Both the position numbers and the translations under genes were made by a program. Below, in pieces: positions 47,950-60,580 of a DNA stretch of 64,000 bases. This stretch comes from Pseudomonas mangrovi (lineage in GTDB: Bacteria > Pseudomonadota > Gammaproteobacteria > Pseudomonadales > Pseudomonadaceae). Where the stretch lies: contig NZ_QASN01000017.1 of NCBI RefSeq assembly GCF_003052585.1, positions 310,001-374,000 of the forward strand. The letters run 5' to 3'. The notes beneath the pieces were generated by a model that had not been told where the DNA came from, did not search any database, and saw only the letters and a list, made by a program, of their open reading frames with translations. The first letter of the stretch is position 1. Each line of letters opens with the position of its first letter.

Positions 47950-49053
47950 ATGTCGCTGACGCGAATCAGCGTCACCGCGGTCCGCAATCTGCACCCGGTG
48001 ACGCTATACCCCTCCCCTCGCATCAATCTTCTTTACGGCGACAACGGCAGCGGCAAGACCAGCCTGCTAGAAGCCATCCATCTCCTGGGCCTGGCCCGTT
48101 CCTTTCGCAGCACGCGCCTGATGCCGGTCATTCAGCATCAGGAACTCGCCTGCACGGTATTCGGCCAGGTCCAGTCTCTCGACGGCGGAACAAGGCAGCT
48201 GGGGGTGTCCCGCGATCGGCAGGGGGAGCTGCAGATCCGTATCGACGGACAGAATGTGCGCAGTGCCGCGGAGCTTGCCGAGACACTGCCATTGCAGCTG
48301 ATCAATCCCGACAGCTTTCGCTTGCTGGAAGGCTCGCCGAAGATCCGCCGGCAGTTCCTCGACTGGGGAGTGTTCCACGTGGAACAACGCTTCCTGCCGG
48401 CCTGGCAGAGGCTGCAGACAGCCCTGCGGCAGCGAAACTCATGGTTGCGCCGTGGTACACTGGACGCCGCTTCGCAGGCGGCCTGGGACAGGGAACTGAG
48501 CCTCGCCAGCGAGGAAATTGACGGTTATCGCAGAGCATATATTCAGCTGCTCAAGCCGGTTTTCGAACGAACGCTGGCGGAGCTGCTTGAGCTGCCGGAT
48601 CTGACTCTCAGCTATTACCGTGGTTGGGACAAGGACCGCGGCCTCGCCGAAGTACTGCAGTCTTCCCTGTCGCGGGATCAGGCCCTGGGTCATACCCAGG
48701 CCGGCCCCCAGCGTGCGGATCTGCGGTTGCGTCTCGATGGCCACAATGCTGCGGAGATACTGTCCAGGGGGCAGCAGAAGCTGGTGGTCTGTGCGTTGAG
48801 AATAGCCCAGGGCCATCTGTTGAACGATGCCCGTCAGGGACAATGCATCTATCTGGTCGACGACCTGCCGTCCGAGCTGGATGAGCAGCATCGCCAGGCA
48901 TTGTGCCGATTGCTGGAAGAATTGCGCTGCCAGGTATTCATCACCTGCGTAGACAGAGATCTATTGAAGGACGGTTGGCAAGAAGATACGCCAGTGTCGA
49001 TGTTCCACGTGGAACATGGACAGATAAGCCAGAGCCAGGACCACCGGGAGTAA
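47950..49053 (+). CDS. recF: DNA replication and repair protein RecF
   Basis: This 367-residue SMC-like ATPase has Walker [21 protein letters not shown], signature [17 protein letters not shown] and Walker [16 protein letters not shown]. It loads RecA with RecO and RecR. Two parS sites are embedded in the reading frame: one encodes VFHVEQ in the conserved LDWGVFHVE region, the other encodes MFHVEH in the C-terminal tail. It is 3 bp before gyrB. Confidence 0.97.
   Translation: MSLTRISVTAVRNLHPVTLYPSPRINLLYGDNGSGKTSLLEAIHLLGLARSFRSTRLMPVIQHQELACTVFGQVQSLDGGTRQLGVSRDRQGELQIRIDGQNVRSAAELAETLPLQLINPDSFRLLEGSPKIRRQFLDWGVFHVEQRFLPAWQRLQTALRQRNSWLRRGTLDAASQAAWDRELSLASEEIDGYRRAYIQLLKPVFERTLAELLELPDLTLSYYRGWDKDRGLAEVLQSSLSRDQALGHTQAGPQRADLRLRLDGHNAAEILSRGQQKLVVCALRIAQGHLLNDARQGQCIYLVDDLPSELDEQHRQALCRLLEELRCQVFITCVDRDLLKDGWQEDTPVSMFHVEHGQISQSQDHRE
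48371..48386. other. parS: parS centromere site 1
   Basis: TGTTCCACGTGGAACA, a perfect 16-bp palindrome identical to the Pseudomonas parS consensus, lies inside recF. It is the loading site for ParB, encoded here by parB. Confidence 0.93.
49001..49016. other. parS: parS centromere site 2
   Basis: A second perfect copy of TGTTCCACGTGGAACA lies 630 bp from the first, near the 3' end of recF and 40 bp before the gyrB start. Multiple parS sites close to oriC are usual in Pseudomonas. Confidence 0.93.
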
Positions 49054-51477
<2,424 letters not shown>

Positions 51478-51518
51478 ACAACAGCAGCGGGTCCCCGCGC
51501 GAATGCGAGAGAGACAGA

Positions 51519-51550
51519 AAAGCCCGACCAGTGTCGGGCTTTTTCTTTTC
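51519..51550 (+). terminator. Rho-independent terminator after gyrB
   Basis: AGCCCGAC and GTCGGGCT form an 8-bp stem with a CAGT loop, followed by TTTTTCTTTTC, about 40 bp after the gyrB stop codon. A-runs on the 5' side could also let it serve the opposite strand. Confidence 0.92.
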
Positions 51551-51602
51551 AGGCCATTGGCTTAGCGATGGCGTCCAGGCGTAACGGGGCTGGCTTCGGC
51601 CA

Positions 51603-52349
51603 TCAGATCGGCGTTGCAGCGGTTTCCAGCTCGGCCACGCGGGCGTTGATCCAGGCTTCGGCACGCTGGTTGAGGTCGGCAATGGCTCTGGGTCCTTCGC
51701 CGTCGGCATACATGGGCTCACCGATGATCACGTCGATCCTGCCCGGGTACTTTGCCCAGCCCTGCTTCGGCCAGAAGCGTCCGGCGTTGTGCGCGACAGG
51801 CAGTACCGGTAGACCGGCATTGACTGCGAGCGCCGCGCCACCGCGGGAGAACTTGCCGGTCTGGCCTACCGGGATCCGCGTGCCTTCGGGAAAGATCAGT
51901 ACCCAGCAGCCCTTGTCCAGACGCTGCTGGCCCAGCCGCGCGAGCTGGCGCAGTGCGGTCTTGGGATTGTCGCGGTCGATGGCGATCGGCTTGAGGGTTG
52001 CGAGCGCCCAGCCGAAGCAGGGGACGAACAACAACTCACGCTTGACCACCTGGCTCAGCGGCTCGAACAGGCCGGAAAGAAAGAAGGTTTCCCAGGTGCT
52101 CTGGTGCTTGGCCAGAATCACGCAGCGCTGGGAAGGAATGTTCTCCAGGCCATGGATTCGGTAATCGATGCCAACCACGACCTTCGCGAGCCAGATCGCC
52201 AGGCGGCACCAACTGCGTATCGCCAAGTGATAACGGCGCTCGAAGGATATGAACGGCACCAGTCCGACGGCGAAGATGCACCAGATGAGTGAGCTGGAGG
52301 ACAGCAACAGGTAGAAGAGAACCGTACGCAGGCGTTGCAGCAGACTCAT
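51603..52349 (-). CDS. plsC: 1-acyl-sn-glycerol-3-phosphate acyltransferase (PlsC family)
   Basis: This 248-residue membrane acyltransferase starts MSLLQRLRTVLFYLLLSSSSLIWCIFAVGLVPF (membrane anchor). The acyltransferase motif is KHQSTWETFF (H-x4-E in place of the common H-x4-D), with IFPEGTRIPVG and a later VLPVAHNAGRFW. It adds the second acyl chain in phospholipid synthesis. The start codon overlaps the gmhB stop by 4 bp (ATGA), as at the same place in other Pseudomonas. Confidence 0.92.
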   Translation of the reverse strand: MSLLQRLRTVLFYLLLSSSSLIWCIFAVGLVPFISFERRYHLAIRSWCRLAIWLAKVVVGIDYRIHGLENIPSQRCVILAKHQSTWETFFLSGLFEPLSQVVKRELLFVPCFGWALATLKPIAIDRDNPKTALRQLARLGQQRLDKGCWVLIFPEGTRIPVGQTGKFSRGGAALAVNAGLPVLPVAHNAGRFWPKQGWAKYPGRIDVIIGEPMYADGEGPRAIADLNQRAEAWINARVAELETAATPI

Positions 52350-52888
52350 GAACTCGCCTTGAGAAGATGATCGGTGACGGCAGCGAGGTCTCTGAATACC
52401 TGGGTGCCTGGGGGCAGCACACCCTCGAGCGTCCGCATGCCCTTGCCGGTGCGCACCAGGTAGGGCGTGCAACCAAGCATCATTCCGGCGTGCAGGTCGC
52501 GGTGGCTATCGCCGACGACGGGCACGTCGCGCAGATCGCGCAGGTCGAAGTGCTCGGCGATGGTGCGGAACATGCCCGGTTTCGGCTTGCGGCAATCACA
52601 ACCGTCCGCCGCGGCATGCGGGCAGTGCACGATCAGATCGACACGTCCGCCCTGCTCCATCGCCAGCTGCTGCAGCTTGAAGTGCATGTCGGTGAGGGTT
52701 TGGATGTCGAATAGCCCTCGCGCCAGACCGGACTGGTTGGTGGCGACCGCCACCGTCCAACCGGCCTTGCACAGGCGCGCGATGGCCTCGATGGACCCAG
52801 GAATCGGGATCCATTCGTCGGTGGATTTGACGAAGGCGTCGGAGTCTTCGTTGATCACACCGTCGCGGTCGAGAACGATCAGTTTCAT
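52346..52888 (-). CDS. gmhB: D-glycero-beta-D-manno-heptose 1,7-bisphosphate 7-phosphatase
   Basis: The 180-residue HAD-IIIA phosphatase acts in the ADP-heptose pathway for LPS inner core. Motif I is LDRDGVINED, motif II TNQSGLARG, the zinc loop CPHAAADGCDCRKPKPGM and motif IV VVGDSHRDLHAGMMLG. It lies downstream of glyS on the same strand (69-bp gap) and is coupled to plsC. Confidence 0.93.
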   Translation of the reverse strand: MKLIVLDRDGVINEDSDAFVKSTDEWIPIPGSIEAIARLCKAGWTVAVATNQSGLARGLFDIQTLTDMHFKLQQLAMEQGGRVDLIVHCPHAAADGCDCRKPKPGMFRTIAEHFDLRDLRDVPVVGDSHRDLHAGMMLGCTPYLVRTGKGMRTLEGVLPPGTQVFRDLAAVTDHLLKASS

Positions 52889-52957
52889 CAGCGCATGCCT
52901 CGCGGGTTGCAGAGCGAACCGGCGGCCAGCGATGTTCGCCGGACGCCGGTTCTGCGG

Positions 52958-55012
52958 TTAGCCCAACAGGGAGATATCGGCCACACCGAGGAACAACCCA
53001 CGCAGACGCGCCAGCAATGCGTAGCGATTGGCCCGCACCGAGGCGTCCTCGGCATTCACCAGCACCGCCTCGAAGAAGGCGTCGACTGGCTCACGCAGCG
53101 AAGCCAGGCACTCCAGCGTGACCCGGTAACGGCGCTCGGCCGCCAGTGGGGTGACCTTCTGGTCGGCCTGCTGGATCGCCGAGTAGAGGCTGAACTCGCA
53201 CGGGCTGTCGAAGTAGTGCGGTTCCACCTGCGCGGCGACGCCACCGGCAGCCTTGTCGAGGATGTTCGACACGCGCTTGTTGGCAGCGGCCAATGCGGCG
53301 GCTTCGGGCAACTGGCGGAACGCCTGCACGGCCTGCACGCGCTGATCGAAGTCCAGCGGCGAAGCCGGGTTGACCGCACGTACGGCCTGGTAGACGGCAA
53401 CGTCGACGCCTTCATCCTCGTAGCGCGCACGCAGGCGGTCGAAGATGAAATCCAGCACCTGCTGGGCCAGCCCTTCGGCCTTGACCTTGTCACCGTACTG
53501 CTTGATGGCGAAGCCGACCGCTGCGACCAAATCCAGGTCGAGCTGCTTCTCGATCAGTATGCGCAGCACGCCGAGCGCGGCGCGGCGCAGGGCGTAGGGG
53601 TCCTTGGAGCCGGTCGGCAGCATGCCGATGCCGAAGATGCCGACCAGAGTGTCGAGCTTGTCGGCCACCGCGACTGCAGCGCCGGTGAGGGTCGCAGGCA
53701 GCTCCGCACCGGCACCGCGCGGCATGTACTGCTCGTTCAGCGCCTGGGCGACATCTTCCGGCTCGCCGTCGTGCAACGCGTAGTAGTAACCGGCGATGCC
53801 CTGCATCTCCGGGAACTCGCCGACCATCTCGCTAGCCAGGTCACACTTGGAGAGCAGACCGGCACGCGTCGCGCGAGCGGCGTCGCCACCGATGCGCTGG
53901 GCGATGAAGCCGGCCAGCTCGGAAACCCGCTCGGCCTTGTTGAACACGCTGCCAAGCTGGGCCTGGAAGACCACGTTGGCCAGGCGCTCGTTGCGCTTCT
54001 CCAGGGGTTGGCGCTTGTCCTGCTTGAAGAAGAACTCGGCATCGGTGAGGCGCGGGCGCACCACCTTCTCGTTGCCGGCGACGATCTGCGCCGGATCCTT
54101 CGATTCGATGTTGGCCACGGTGATGAAGCGTGGCAGCAGCCTGCCGTTGCCGTCGAGCAGGCAGAAGTACTTCTGGTTGTCCTGCATGGTGGTGATCAGG
54201 GCTTCCTGCGGCACCTCGAGGAAGCGCTCCTCGAACGAGCAGACCAGCGGCACCGGCCACTCGACCAGCGCGCTGACCTCATCCAGCAGGGCCGGCGGGA
54301 CGATGGCGCTGCCCTGCTCCGCTGCCGCGAGCTCGGCCACGCGGGCGTCGATCAGCTCGCGACGCTCGGCAAAATCGGCGATCACGTAGGCGCAGCGCAG
54401 GTCCTCGGCGTAGGCTGCAGGACTGCTGATGTGCACTTCATGGTTGGCATGGAAGCGATGACCGCGGGAGATCCGCCCGGCCGTTTGCGCGAGGATCTCG
54501 CAGTCGACCACAGCGTCACCGAAGAGCATCACCAGCCACTGGGTCGGACGGACGAATTCATCCTTGCGCGCCGCCCAGCGCATGCGCTTGGGAATCGGCA
54601 GCTCGTTCAGCGAACTCTCCACGATGCCCGGCAGCAGGCTGACGGTCGCCTGCCCGGCGATGCTCTGGCTGAACTTGAGCTTGGGACCGCTCTGATCGAT
54701 CTGCGCCAGTTCCACGCCGCACTTGCGGGCGAAGCCGAGCGCAGCCTGGGTCGGCTTGCCATCCTTGTCGAACGCGGCCTGCACCGGCGGACCGTCCAGG
54801 TTGACAGTGCGATCCGGCTGCTGGCTGTCGAGTTGGCTGATCAGCACGGCCAGACGCCGCGGCGCCGCGTAGTAGCGCGCGGCTACATAATTCAGTCCGG
54901 CGGCCTTGAGGCCTTTTTCGACGCCGGCGAGGAAGGCTTCGCCAAGGCTTTTCAGGGCCTTCGGCGGCAGCTCTTCGGTGCCCAGCTCGACCAGGAAATC
55001 TTGTGCACTCAT
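52958..55012 (-). CDS. glyS: Glycyl-tRNA synthetase beta subunit
   Basis: This 684-residue beta subunit of the heterotetrameric bacterial GlyRS starts [31 protein letters not shown]. It has SRGHRFHAN and [38 protein letters not shown] (HD-like region), with an anticodon-binding domain near the C-terminus. It overlaps the glyQ stop by 4 bp. Confidence 0.97.
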   Translation of the reverse strand: MSAQDFLVELGTEELPPKALKSLGEAFLAGVEKGLKAAGLNYVAARYYAAPRRLAVLISQLDSQQPDRTVNLDGPPVQAAFDKDGKPTQAALGFARKCGVELAQIDQSGPKLKFSQSIAGQATVSLLPGIVESSLNELPIPKRMRWAARKDEFVRPTQWLVMLFGDAVVDCEILAQTAGRISRGHRFHANHEVHISSPAAYAEDLRCAYVIADFAERRELIDARVAELAAAEQGSAIVPPALLDEVSALVEWPVPLVCSFEERFLEVPQEALITTMQDNQKYFCLLDGNGRLLPRFITVANIESKDPAQIVAGNEKVVRPRLTDAEFFFKQDKRQPLEKRNERLANVVFQAQLGSVFNKAERVSELAGFIAQRIGGDAARATRAGLLSKCDLASEMVGEFPEMQGIAGYYYALHDGEPEDVAQALNEQYMPRGAGAELPATLTGAAVAVADKLDTLVGIFGIGMLPTGSKDPYALRRAALGVLRILIEKQLDLDLVAAVGFAIKQYGDKVKAEGLAQQVLDFIFDRLRARYEDEGVDVAVYQAVRAVNPASPLDFDQRVQAVQAFRQLPEAAALAAANKRVSNILDKAAGGVAAQVEPHYFDSPCEFSLYSAIQQADQKVTPLAAERRYRVTLECLASLREPVDAFFEAVLVNAEDASVRANRYALLARLRGLFLGVADISLLG

Positions 55013-56001
55013 TCTGCAGCCTCCTTGTTGCTGCCCGGGACTTCGTCGGCCAGGAGGCCGGACTCGGCCAGCTTGGCCAGGACTTCGTCACGCAGTTCGG
55101 CGGTGGCCATCGGGAAGCCGAGGCGAGCACGTGCCAGCAGATAGCTCTGGGCGATGTTCCGCGCCAGGGTGCGCACGCGCAGGATGTACTGCTGACGCGC
55201 GGTCACCGAGATGGCGCGACGGGCATCGAGCAGGTTGAAACTGTGCGAGGCCTTGATGACCATTTCATAGGCCGGCAGCGGCAGCTGCAGCTCCATCAGG
55301 CGATTGGCCTCGGACTCGTAGAAGTCGAACAGATCGAAGAGCTTGTCGACGTTGGCGTGCTCGAAGTTGAAGGTGGACTGCTCCACCTCGTTCTGATGGA
55401 ACACGTCGCCGTAGGTGACCTTGCCGAAGGGGCCGTCGGAGTAGACCAGGTCGTAGACCGAATCGACGCCCTGCAGGTACATCGCCAGGCGCTCCAGACC
55501 GTAGGTGATCTCGCCGGTGACCGGGTAGCACTCGACGCCACCGACCTGCTGGAAGTAGGTGAACTGGGTGACTTCCATGCCGTTGAGCCAGACTTCCCAG
55601 CCCAGGCCCCAGGCGCCCAGGGTCGGCGATTCCCAGTTGTCCTCGACGAAGCGGATGTCGTGCACCAGGGTGTCGACGCCTATGCGCCGTAGCGATTCAA
55701 GGTACAGATCCTGGATGTTTTCCGGATTGGGTTTGAGCACCACCTGGAACTGGTAGTAGTGCTGCAGGCGATTGGGGTTCTCGCCGTAGCGGCCATCGGC
55801 CGGGCGGCGCGAGGGCTGCACGTAGGCGGCGTTCCAGGTTTCGGGGCCGACGGCGCGGAGGAAGGTTGCGGTGTGGAAGGTGCCGGCACCCATCTCCATG
55901 TCGTAGGGCTGCAGGATCACGCAGCCCTGCTCTGCCCAGTAGCTCTGCAGGACGAGGATAAGGCCTTGGAAGGTGCTCACGTCGGGCTTGGTCTGGCTCA
56001 A
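55009..56001 (-). CDS. glyQ: Glycyl-tRNA synthetase alpha subunit
   Basis: The 330-residue catalytic subunit starts (as Met) [42 protein letters not shown]. No ATG precedes the conserved part in a sensible place. I use TTG with a GGTGA 5 bp upstream; a GTG three codons earlier is the alternative. The active-site motifs [36 protein letters not shown] and [21 protein letters not shown] are intact. A C-terminal tail of ~15 residues ([16 protein letters not shown]) extends beyond the usual end. Confidence 0.93.
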   Translation of the reverse strand: MSQTKPDVSTFQGLILVLQSYWAEQGCVILQPYDMEMGAGTFHTATFLRAVGPETWNAAYVQPSRRPADGRYGENPNRLQHYYQFQVVLKPNPENIQDLYLESLRRIGVDTLVHDIRFVEDNWESPTLGAWGLGWEVWLNGMEVTQFTYFQQVGGVECYPVTGEITYGLERLAMYLQGVDSVYDLVYSDGPFGKVTYGDVFHQNEVEQSTFNFEHANVDKLFDLFDFYESEANRLMELQLPLPAYEMVIKASHSFNLLDARRAISVTARQQYILRVRTLARNIAQSYLLARARLGFPMATAELRDEVLAKLAESGLLADEVPGSNKEAAE

Positions 56002-56218
56002 GAATTTCACCGATATCGAGGCTTGGCATAAAGCCGGGCAGTATACCCGAACGTATCGCCGGGCGAGGCACCCGCCCGGCTCTGGCCTTGCATCGCAGGT
56101 TGGGGAGGCGCCAGGTCCGGTCGGTTCTAAGGAGGTTGCCAATATCCCTTTTGTCTGTATATGCATACAGCCTAACTGGGTATAGTGAACGGCCCCAAAC
56201 CGCGCAAAGGACTTCGCC

Positions 56219-56776
56219 ATGCCCCGCTGCTTCTGGTGTACCGATGACCCTCTCTATCAGGCCTACCACGATCAGGAATGGGGGGTGCCGTTGCGCGACC
56301 CGCAGGCGCTGTTCGAGCTGCTGCTGCTCGAAGGTTTTCAGGCCGGACTGTCCTGGTTCACAGTGCTGAAGAAGCGCGAGCGCTATCGCCAGGTGCTGTT
56401 CGGCTTCGACCCCCGGCGCCTGGCCGAACTCAGCGACGAGGAGATCGAAAACCTGATGCAGGACGCCGGCATCATCCGCAACCGTCTCAAGCTGCGTGCC
56501 AGTCGACAGAACGCTCGCGCCTGGCTGGCGATCGACGATCCTGCCGCGCTGCTGTGGTCGTTCGTCGGTGGGCAGCCGAAGATCAACCATTTCAGCGAGC
56601 GCAGCCAGATGCCGACGGTCACCGCAGAAGCCGAGGCGATGAGCAAGGCGCTGAAGAAGCGCGGCTTCACCTTCGTCGGCCCGACCATCTGCTATGCGTT
56701 CATGCAGGCGTCGGGGATGGTCATGGACCACAGCACCGATTGCGATCGCTACACCGAGCTTGCCGGGAAGCTGTGA
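56219..56776 (+). CDS. tag: DNA-3-methyladenine glycosylase I
   Basis: The 185-residue base-excision glycosylase removes 3-methyladenine. The start [27 protein letters not shown] carries the zinc Cys and His, completed by DHSTDCDRY near the end. [20 protein letters not shown] and [18 protein letters not shown] are conserved. It is divergent from glyQ. Confidence 0.96.
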   Translation: MPRCFWCTDDPLYQAYHDQEWGVPLRDPQALFELLLLEGFQAGLSWFTVLKKRERYRQVLFGFDPRRLAELSDEEIENLMQDAGIIRNRLKLRASRQNARAWLAIDDPAALLWSFVGGQPKINHFSERSQMPTVTAEAEAMSKALKKRGFTFVGPTICYAFMQASGMVMDHSTDCDRYTELAGKL

Positions 56777-56871
56777 CGGACGTGCCCATATCCTGGTGAG
56801 CGGATACCCGAGTGCCCCAAGCCTGCGCTGTGCCGCTACAATGCGCGCCTTGTTTGACTGGGGAGTCGCGC

Positions 56872-57759
56872 GTGGAAAGGCTCAAAGGCGCTCTGATCAT
56901 CGGTTTTCTGCGGCTCTTCGCCCTGTTGCCCTGGCGAATGGTGCAGGGGCTCGGTGCGGCCATCGGCTGGCTGAGCTACAAGCTGCCGAACCGCTCTCGC
57001 GAGGTCACCCGGATCAACCTGAGCCGCTGCTTTCCCGAACTGGATGAACAGCAGTTGGAGCAGCTGCTGCGTCGCAGTCTGATCAGCATCGGCATGACCC
57101 TCACCGAAAGCGCCTGCGCCTGGATCTGGCCGGCGCAGAAGACGCTCAGCCTGGTGCGCGAAGTCGAGGGTCTGGAGCATCTGCAGCGGGCTCTGGAAAG
57201 CGGCAAGGGCCTGGTGACGCTGAGCAGCCACCTGGGCAACTGGGAAGTGCTGTTGCATTACCTGGGCCTGCACTGCAAGGCAGCGATTCTCTATCGCCCG
57301 ATCAAGATGAAGGCCGTCGACGAGCTGCTGCAGAAGCAGCGGGTGCAGATGGGCAACGAGGTGGTGCCTTCCACGCCTGCCGGCATCCTTTCGCTGATCA
57401 AGAAGGTCCGCCGTGGCGGCGTCGCCGGCATCGCGGTCGACCCCGAGCCGGCGCTGGCCAATGGCGTGTTCGTGCCCTTCTGCGGCGTGCCTGCGCTGAC
57501 CAGCAAGTTCGCTACTTCGCTGCTCAAGGGGCACAAGGCCGTGGGCGTATTTCTGCATGCGGTGCGTCTGCCTGACGGCAGCGGCTATCGGGTGATCGTC
57601 GAGCCGGCACCGGAAGCGATGTACGCCGAAGATGACGAGCAGGCGGTCGCGGCGATGGTTCAGGTGCTGGAGCGACAAGTGCGCGCCAATCCCGAGCAAT
57701 ACATGTGGAACATGAAGCGCTTCAAGAGGCGCCCGCCCGGCGAAGCCAAATGGTATTGA
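56872..57759 (+). CDS. lpxL: Lipid A biosynthesis lauroyl-type acyltransferase (LpxL/HtrB family)
   Basis: This 295-residue inner-membrane acyltransferase adds a secondary acyl chain to lipid A. It starts at GTG (VERLKGALIIGFLRLFALLPWRMVQGLGAAIGWLSY), with GGGGAG 6 bp upstream. The catalytic H-x4-E motif is SSHLGNWEVLLHYLGL, followed by YRPIKMKAVDELLQKQR and the C-terminal PEQYMWNMKRFKRRPPGE. The order tag-htrB-PilZ matches P. aeruginosa PA0010-PA0012. Exact chain specificity cannot be read from sequence. Confidence 0.92.
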   Translation: MERLKGALIIGFLRLFALLPWRMVQGLGAAIGWLSYKLPNRSREVTRINLSRCFPELDEQQLEQLLRRSLISIGMTLTESACAWIWPAQKTLSLVREVEGLEHLQRALESGKGLVTLSSHLGNWEVLLHYLGLHCKAAILYRPIKMKAVDELLQKQRVQMGNEVVPSTPAGILSLIKKVRRGGVAGIAVDPEPALANGVFVPFCGVPALTSKFATSLLKGHKAVGVFLHAVRLPDGSGYRVIVEPAPEAMYAEDDEQAVAAMVQVLERQVRANPEQYMWNMKRFKRRPPGEAKWY

Positions 57760-57824
57760 TGGCGCTTCGCCATGTCTGTAGCTTGGCGCCATCTACCCGG
57801 CAGAGAACAACAACAAGGTCGATC

Positions 57825-58091
57825 ATGGAAAACAAGCGCGAAAGTCCTCGCACGCCGTTCAAGGTGCGCATCCGCATCGACCATCCGCAGCACGGCAAGA
57901 TGCTGGTTCACACGCGGGACATCTCCGACACCGGTGTGTTCGTGATTCTCGACGACGCGCAGAATCTGCTGCAGATCGGCGAGGTGGTCAGTGGCCAGGT
58001 CCAGGATCTGCCAATAGAGGCGCCCGTGGTGCAGATGGAAGTGGTGCGCTTCGAAGCCAAGGGCATGGGACTGCGCTTTCAGCGCGACTGA
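57825..58091 (+). CDS. PilZ domain c-di-GMP-binding protein
   Basis: This 88-residue single-domain protein carries the c-di-GMP motifs RxxxR (RESPR, residues 5-9) and DxSxxG (DISDTG). Both are intact, so ligand binding is expected. It lies 65 bp after lpxL on the same strand, as in P. aeruginosa. Its output target is unknown. Confidence 0.9.
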   Translation: MENKRESPRTPFKVRIRIDHPQHGKMLVHTRDISDTGVFVILDDAQNLLQIGEVVSGQVQDLPIEAPVVQMEVVRFEAKGMGLRFQRD

Positions 58092-58427
58092 CTGCAGGCA
58101 TTGATCCGGTCCGAGTGGCCTGAAACATCCCTCAGCCGTCTCCCGGCGGAAGAGGCAAGTGCCTTGGCACCCTCGAAGCTCCTTGCGGCTGCATGTGGCA
58201 CTACAACCGTTCGTACAGCTTTCCTTCCCCTTCCGGGAGAAGTAAAAACCCGCCCCTGTTTGCGAATCGAACGTTGTGCCGATGGCGGACCTCGACAGCC
58301 CTTCTCCCTGCGCGAGAAGGTGGCGCGCAGCGCCGGATGAGGGATGCAGCGGATGGCAGGGTGATCGGTATGCCGCATATTGCGGGAATCCAGGGAGGCG
58401 ACGAAATCCGTCTACCGGACTGGGAGC
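58092..58427. repeat. Gene-free region with intergenic repeat-like inverted segments
   Basis: I see no gene in this 336-bp stretch. Segments such as CCTTCCCCTTCCGGGAGAAG (~58222-58241) and CCCTTCTCCCTGCGCGAGAAGG, followed by GATGAGGG (~58299-58342), resemble the CCCTC/GAGGG intergenic repeat elements that are scattered through many gammaproteobacterial genomes. They flank about 60 bp of spacer. No transposase or clear target duplication is visible. It marks the change from conserved to accessory gene order. Confidence 0.45.
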
Positions 58428-59456
58428 TCAAAGCTCCAGCTCCTGACGGCTGGCGACGAATTCCCCCAGCCTGCCCTGCTCCAGCAACTGACGAATCGAC
58501 GGACCGAGCAGGTCCTGGCGGCCGTCCAGCGGGCGGGTCGGGCCCCAGTCGGCGGGGCTGTCGGCGAAGCGGGCGTGATTGCTGCTCAGCGCTTCGAGAA
58601 TCTGCTTGTCCTGCCCCAGCACCACGCCGAACAGCGGTCGCAGCGCCAGACGCTTGAACCATCCCGGCAACAGGCCGCGGCGTGTGGCGACGCGGGCGAT
58701 GACCTGCAGCTGGCCATGCTGCGCGGGTACCAGCCAGGCGCTGATCTGCAGGTTCAGCCGTCCGGCACGGTCGCGGTATTCGATTTCCGCCAGCCCGGGC
58801 AGGCGAAAGCGCCCGAAGCTCTCGCCGCGGCTACCCTCCAGCAGGCGCGACACCAGCCCGGCCTGCTTGCCCTCCTCGCTGTAGCGCGCCTCGACGCCGT
58901 CCTCGAGCGCGCGAACCTCGGCGATCACCCGCTGCCTTTGCGCGTCCCGACGAATCCAGCCGGCATGCACGAAGTGGGTGTGGAAGGCATCGAGGAAGTT
59001 TTCCGCCGCCTCCTGCAGGCTGCAGCGCACCTGATCGTGAACCCAGAACAGGTCCAGCGTGCCTGCCGTCCGCGTCGGCCCGCAGGGCGCTGAGCCGGCG
59101 TCGCCGGCACTGCGAACCCACACCAGTCCATGTGCCTCGCAGCTCTGCAGGGCTTGCAGCAGCGGTGTCCCACTGCGGCAGTCGAGACTGCCTGGTGCCC
59201 GCGTGCAGTGCCCGGCGGCATCGAAGCGCCAGCCGTGGTAAGGGCACTCGATATTGCCATCACGTACGCAACCCTGGCTCAGCGGTGCAAGGCGATGTGG
59301 GCAACGGTCCGGCAGCGCAGCCGGGTTGCCATCGGCGGCGCGGAACAGCACCAGGGGTCGGCCGTGCAGCACTCGCGCCAGCGGCTTGCGCGTGCCGAGC
59401 TGGAGGCTGGTTGCCAGCGGCCACCAGTTGGCCAACGGTTCGTCAATCGGACTCAT
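58428..59456 (-). CDS. Rieske [2Fe-2S] non-haem iron oxygenase
   Basis: This 342-residue VanA/PobA-like oxygenase has the Rieske cluster motif CPHRLAPLSQGCVRDGNIECPYHGW at ~50-75. The mononuclear iron motif is ENFLDAFHTHFVHAGW (Asp and two His) at ~160-175. The start Met (MSPIDEPLANWWPLATS) overlaps the stop of the GNAT-like gene by 4 bp; longer in-frame readings enter that gene. A separate reductase is needed and is not seen here. It is the last gene of the right-edge operon and likely hydroxylates or demethylates the pathway product. Confidence 0.9.
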   Translation of the reverse strand: MSPIDEPLANWWPLATSLQLGTRKPLARVLHGRPLVLFRAADGNPAALPDRCPHRLAPLSQGCVRDGNIECPYHGWRFDAAGHCTRAPGSLDCRSGTPLLQALQSCEAHGLVWVRSAGDAGSAPCGPTRTAGTLDLFWVHDQVRCSLQEAAENFLDAFHTHFVHAGWIRRDAQRQRVIAEVRALEDGVEARYSEEGKQAGLVSRLLEGSRGESFGRFRLPGLAEIEYRDRAGRLNLQISAWLVPAQHGQLQVIARVATRRGLLPGWFKRLALRPLFGVVLGQDKQILEALSSNHARFADSPADWGPTRPLDGRQDLLGPSIRQLLEQGRLGEFVASRQELEL

Positions 59457-60580
59457 AGCTTGAGCAGCCTCATCAGCGGCACGCCTATGCCCTGCAGCAG
59501 CCCTGCGAGCAGGCGCCAGACCAGGCGCTGGCGCAGCGGCAGATGGGTGATCTGCACCATGCTGTACTCGATCTGCGGTTCGCCGCCGCGCAGGCGCTTG
59601 AAGTGCGCGGCGCCGGAACTGAAGTTGAGCAGCATGCGCCGGTCGGCCGCCTCCTCCAGGCACAGTCGGGTCAGTTGGCGATACAGGCCGGCGCGTTGTG
59701 GCAGCGCCGTGTCGTAGCCGACGATGGGTGCACTCAGCACGCTGTCACTGGCGAACCAGCCGGCCACTCCGTCGATCCGTCCGCAGGCGCTACGCAGCAC
59801 GCGCAGCTCAAGCCAGCCATCGGCGACGCCCTGGCGCAACCAGGCGGCGCTGTAGTGCGGATTGAGCGGCGAGTACTTGTCCAGATAGAGCAGGTTGTAG
59901 AGCTGTTCCAGACGCTCGAATTCATCCGCCTTGAGCGCGTCGCCGTTCTCGACCTGATAGCCGCTGCGGCGCAGCAGACGGGCGTCATGCCGGCAGTTCT
60001 GATGCTGCAGATAGGCGCTCTCTGCGCCGTTACGGCCATCGAACAGGTAGACCTGACGGCTTGGTACGGCCAGATAGCCCAGCTCACTCAGCCTGGTCAG
60101 CAGCTCGCCATTGCTCTGCGGGTTCAGCGAGCGGAAGCCGAACGCGTGCTCGGGAAAGCGGCTGCGCAGCAGCTCGGTCAGCTCGCCGAGTTGCTCGCCG
60201 CGCCAGTCGCCGGGGTAGAGATTGGTCGACAGCAGCCAGTTGTTGACCTGCACGATGCGCTCGATCCGGGCCCCGGCCAGCAGCCGCTCCACTGCACCCA
60301 CCAGGGGCCGCAGCAGGGCTGCCAGCCAGGGGCGCTGCAGACGCTGCAGTTCGTCGCGGGCGTAGCCGCTGTAGGCGGTCAGTGGTGAAACCACGTAGCA
60401 GTTGTCCTGTCGTTCGCCACCCTGGTTGAGCGAGACCGGCATCTGCCAGCGGCCGAGATCGAGCAGCAGCAACTGCGTCTGCAGATTGCCGATGCCACGC
60501 TCGGCATGGCCGCGCACATAGCGCGCGGCGGGACTGTCGAACGCCGCCAGGCGCGGATCGTCGGCCGCCAGCAATCTCAT
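59453..60580 (-). CDS. GNAT-like acyltransferase of the right-edge operon
   Basis: This 375-residue protein starts at MRLLAADDPRLAAFDSPAARYVRGHAERGIGNLQ, where ATGA overlaps the upstream ATP-grasp stop. The first ~170 residues look like a diverged GNAT or FemAB-like half (NNWLLSTNLYPGDWRGEQLGELTELLRSRFPEHAFGFRSLN). The second half contains LEQLYNLLYLDKYSPLNPHYSAAWLRQGVADGWLELRVLRSACGRIDGVAGWF, which resembles a GNAT fold. I am unsure of the exact family. It probably transfers an acyl or aminoacyl group in the pathway. Confidence 0.72.
   Translation of the reverse strand: MRLLAADDPRLAAFDSPAARYVRGHAERGIGNLQTQLLLLDLGRWQMPVSLNQGGERQDNCYVVSPLTAYSGYARDELQRLQRPWLAALLRPLVGAVERLLAGARIERIVQVNNWLLSTNLYPGDWRGEQLGELTELLRSRFPEHAFGFRSLNPQSNGELLTRLSELGYLAVPSRQVYLFDGRNGAESAYLQHQNCRHDARLLRRSGYQVENGDALKADEFERLEQLYNLLYLDKYSPLNPHYSAAWLRQGVADGWLELRVLRSACGRIDGVAGWFASDSVLSAPIVGYDTALPQRAGLYRQLTRLCLEEAADRRMLLNFSSGAAHFKRLRGGEPQIEYSMVQITHLPLRQRLVWRLLAGLLQGIGVPLMRLLKL

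Noticed and set aside
52895..55144. About 750-codon plus-strand frame opposite glyS
   Set aside because: Antisense frame over an intact, conserved glyS.
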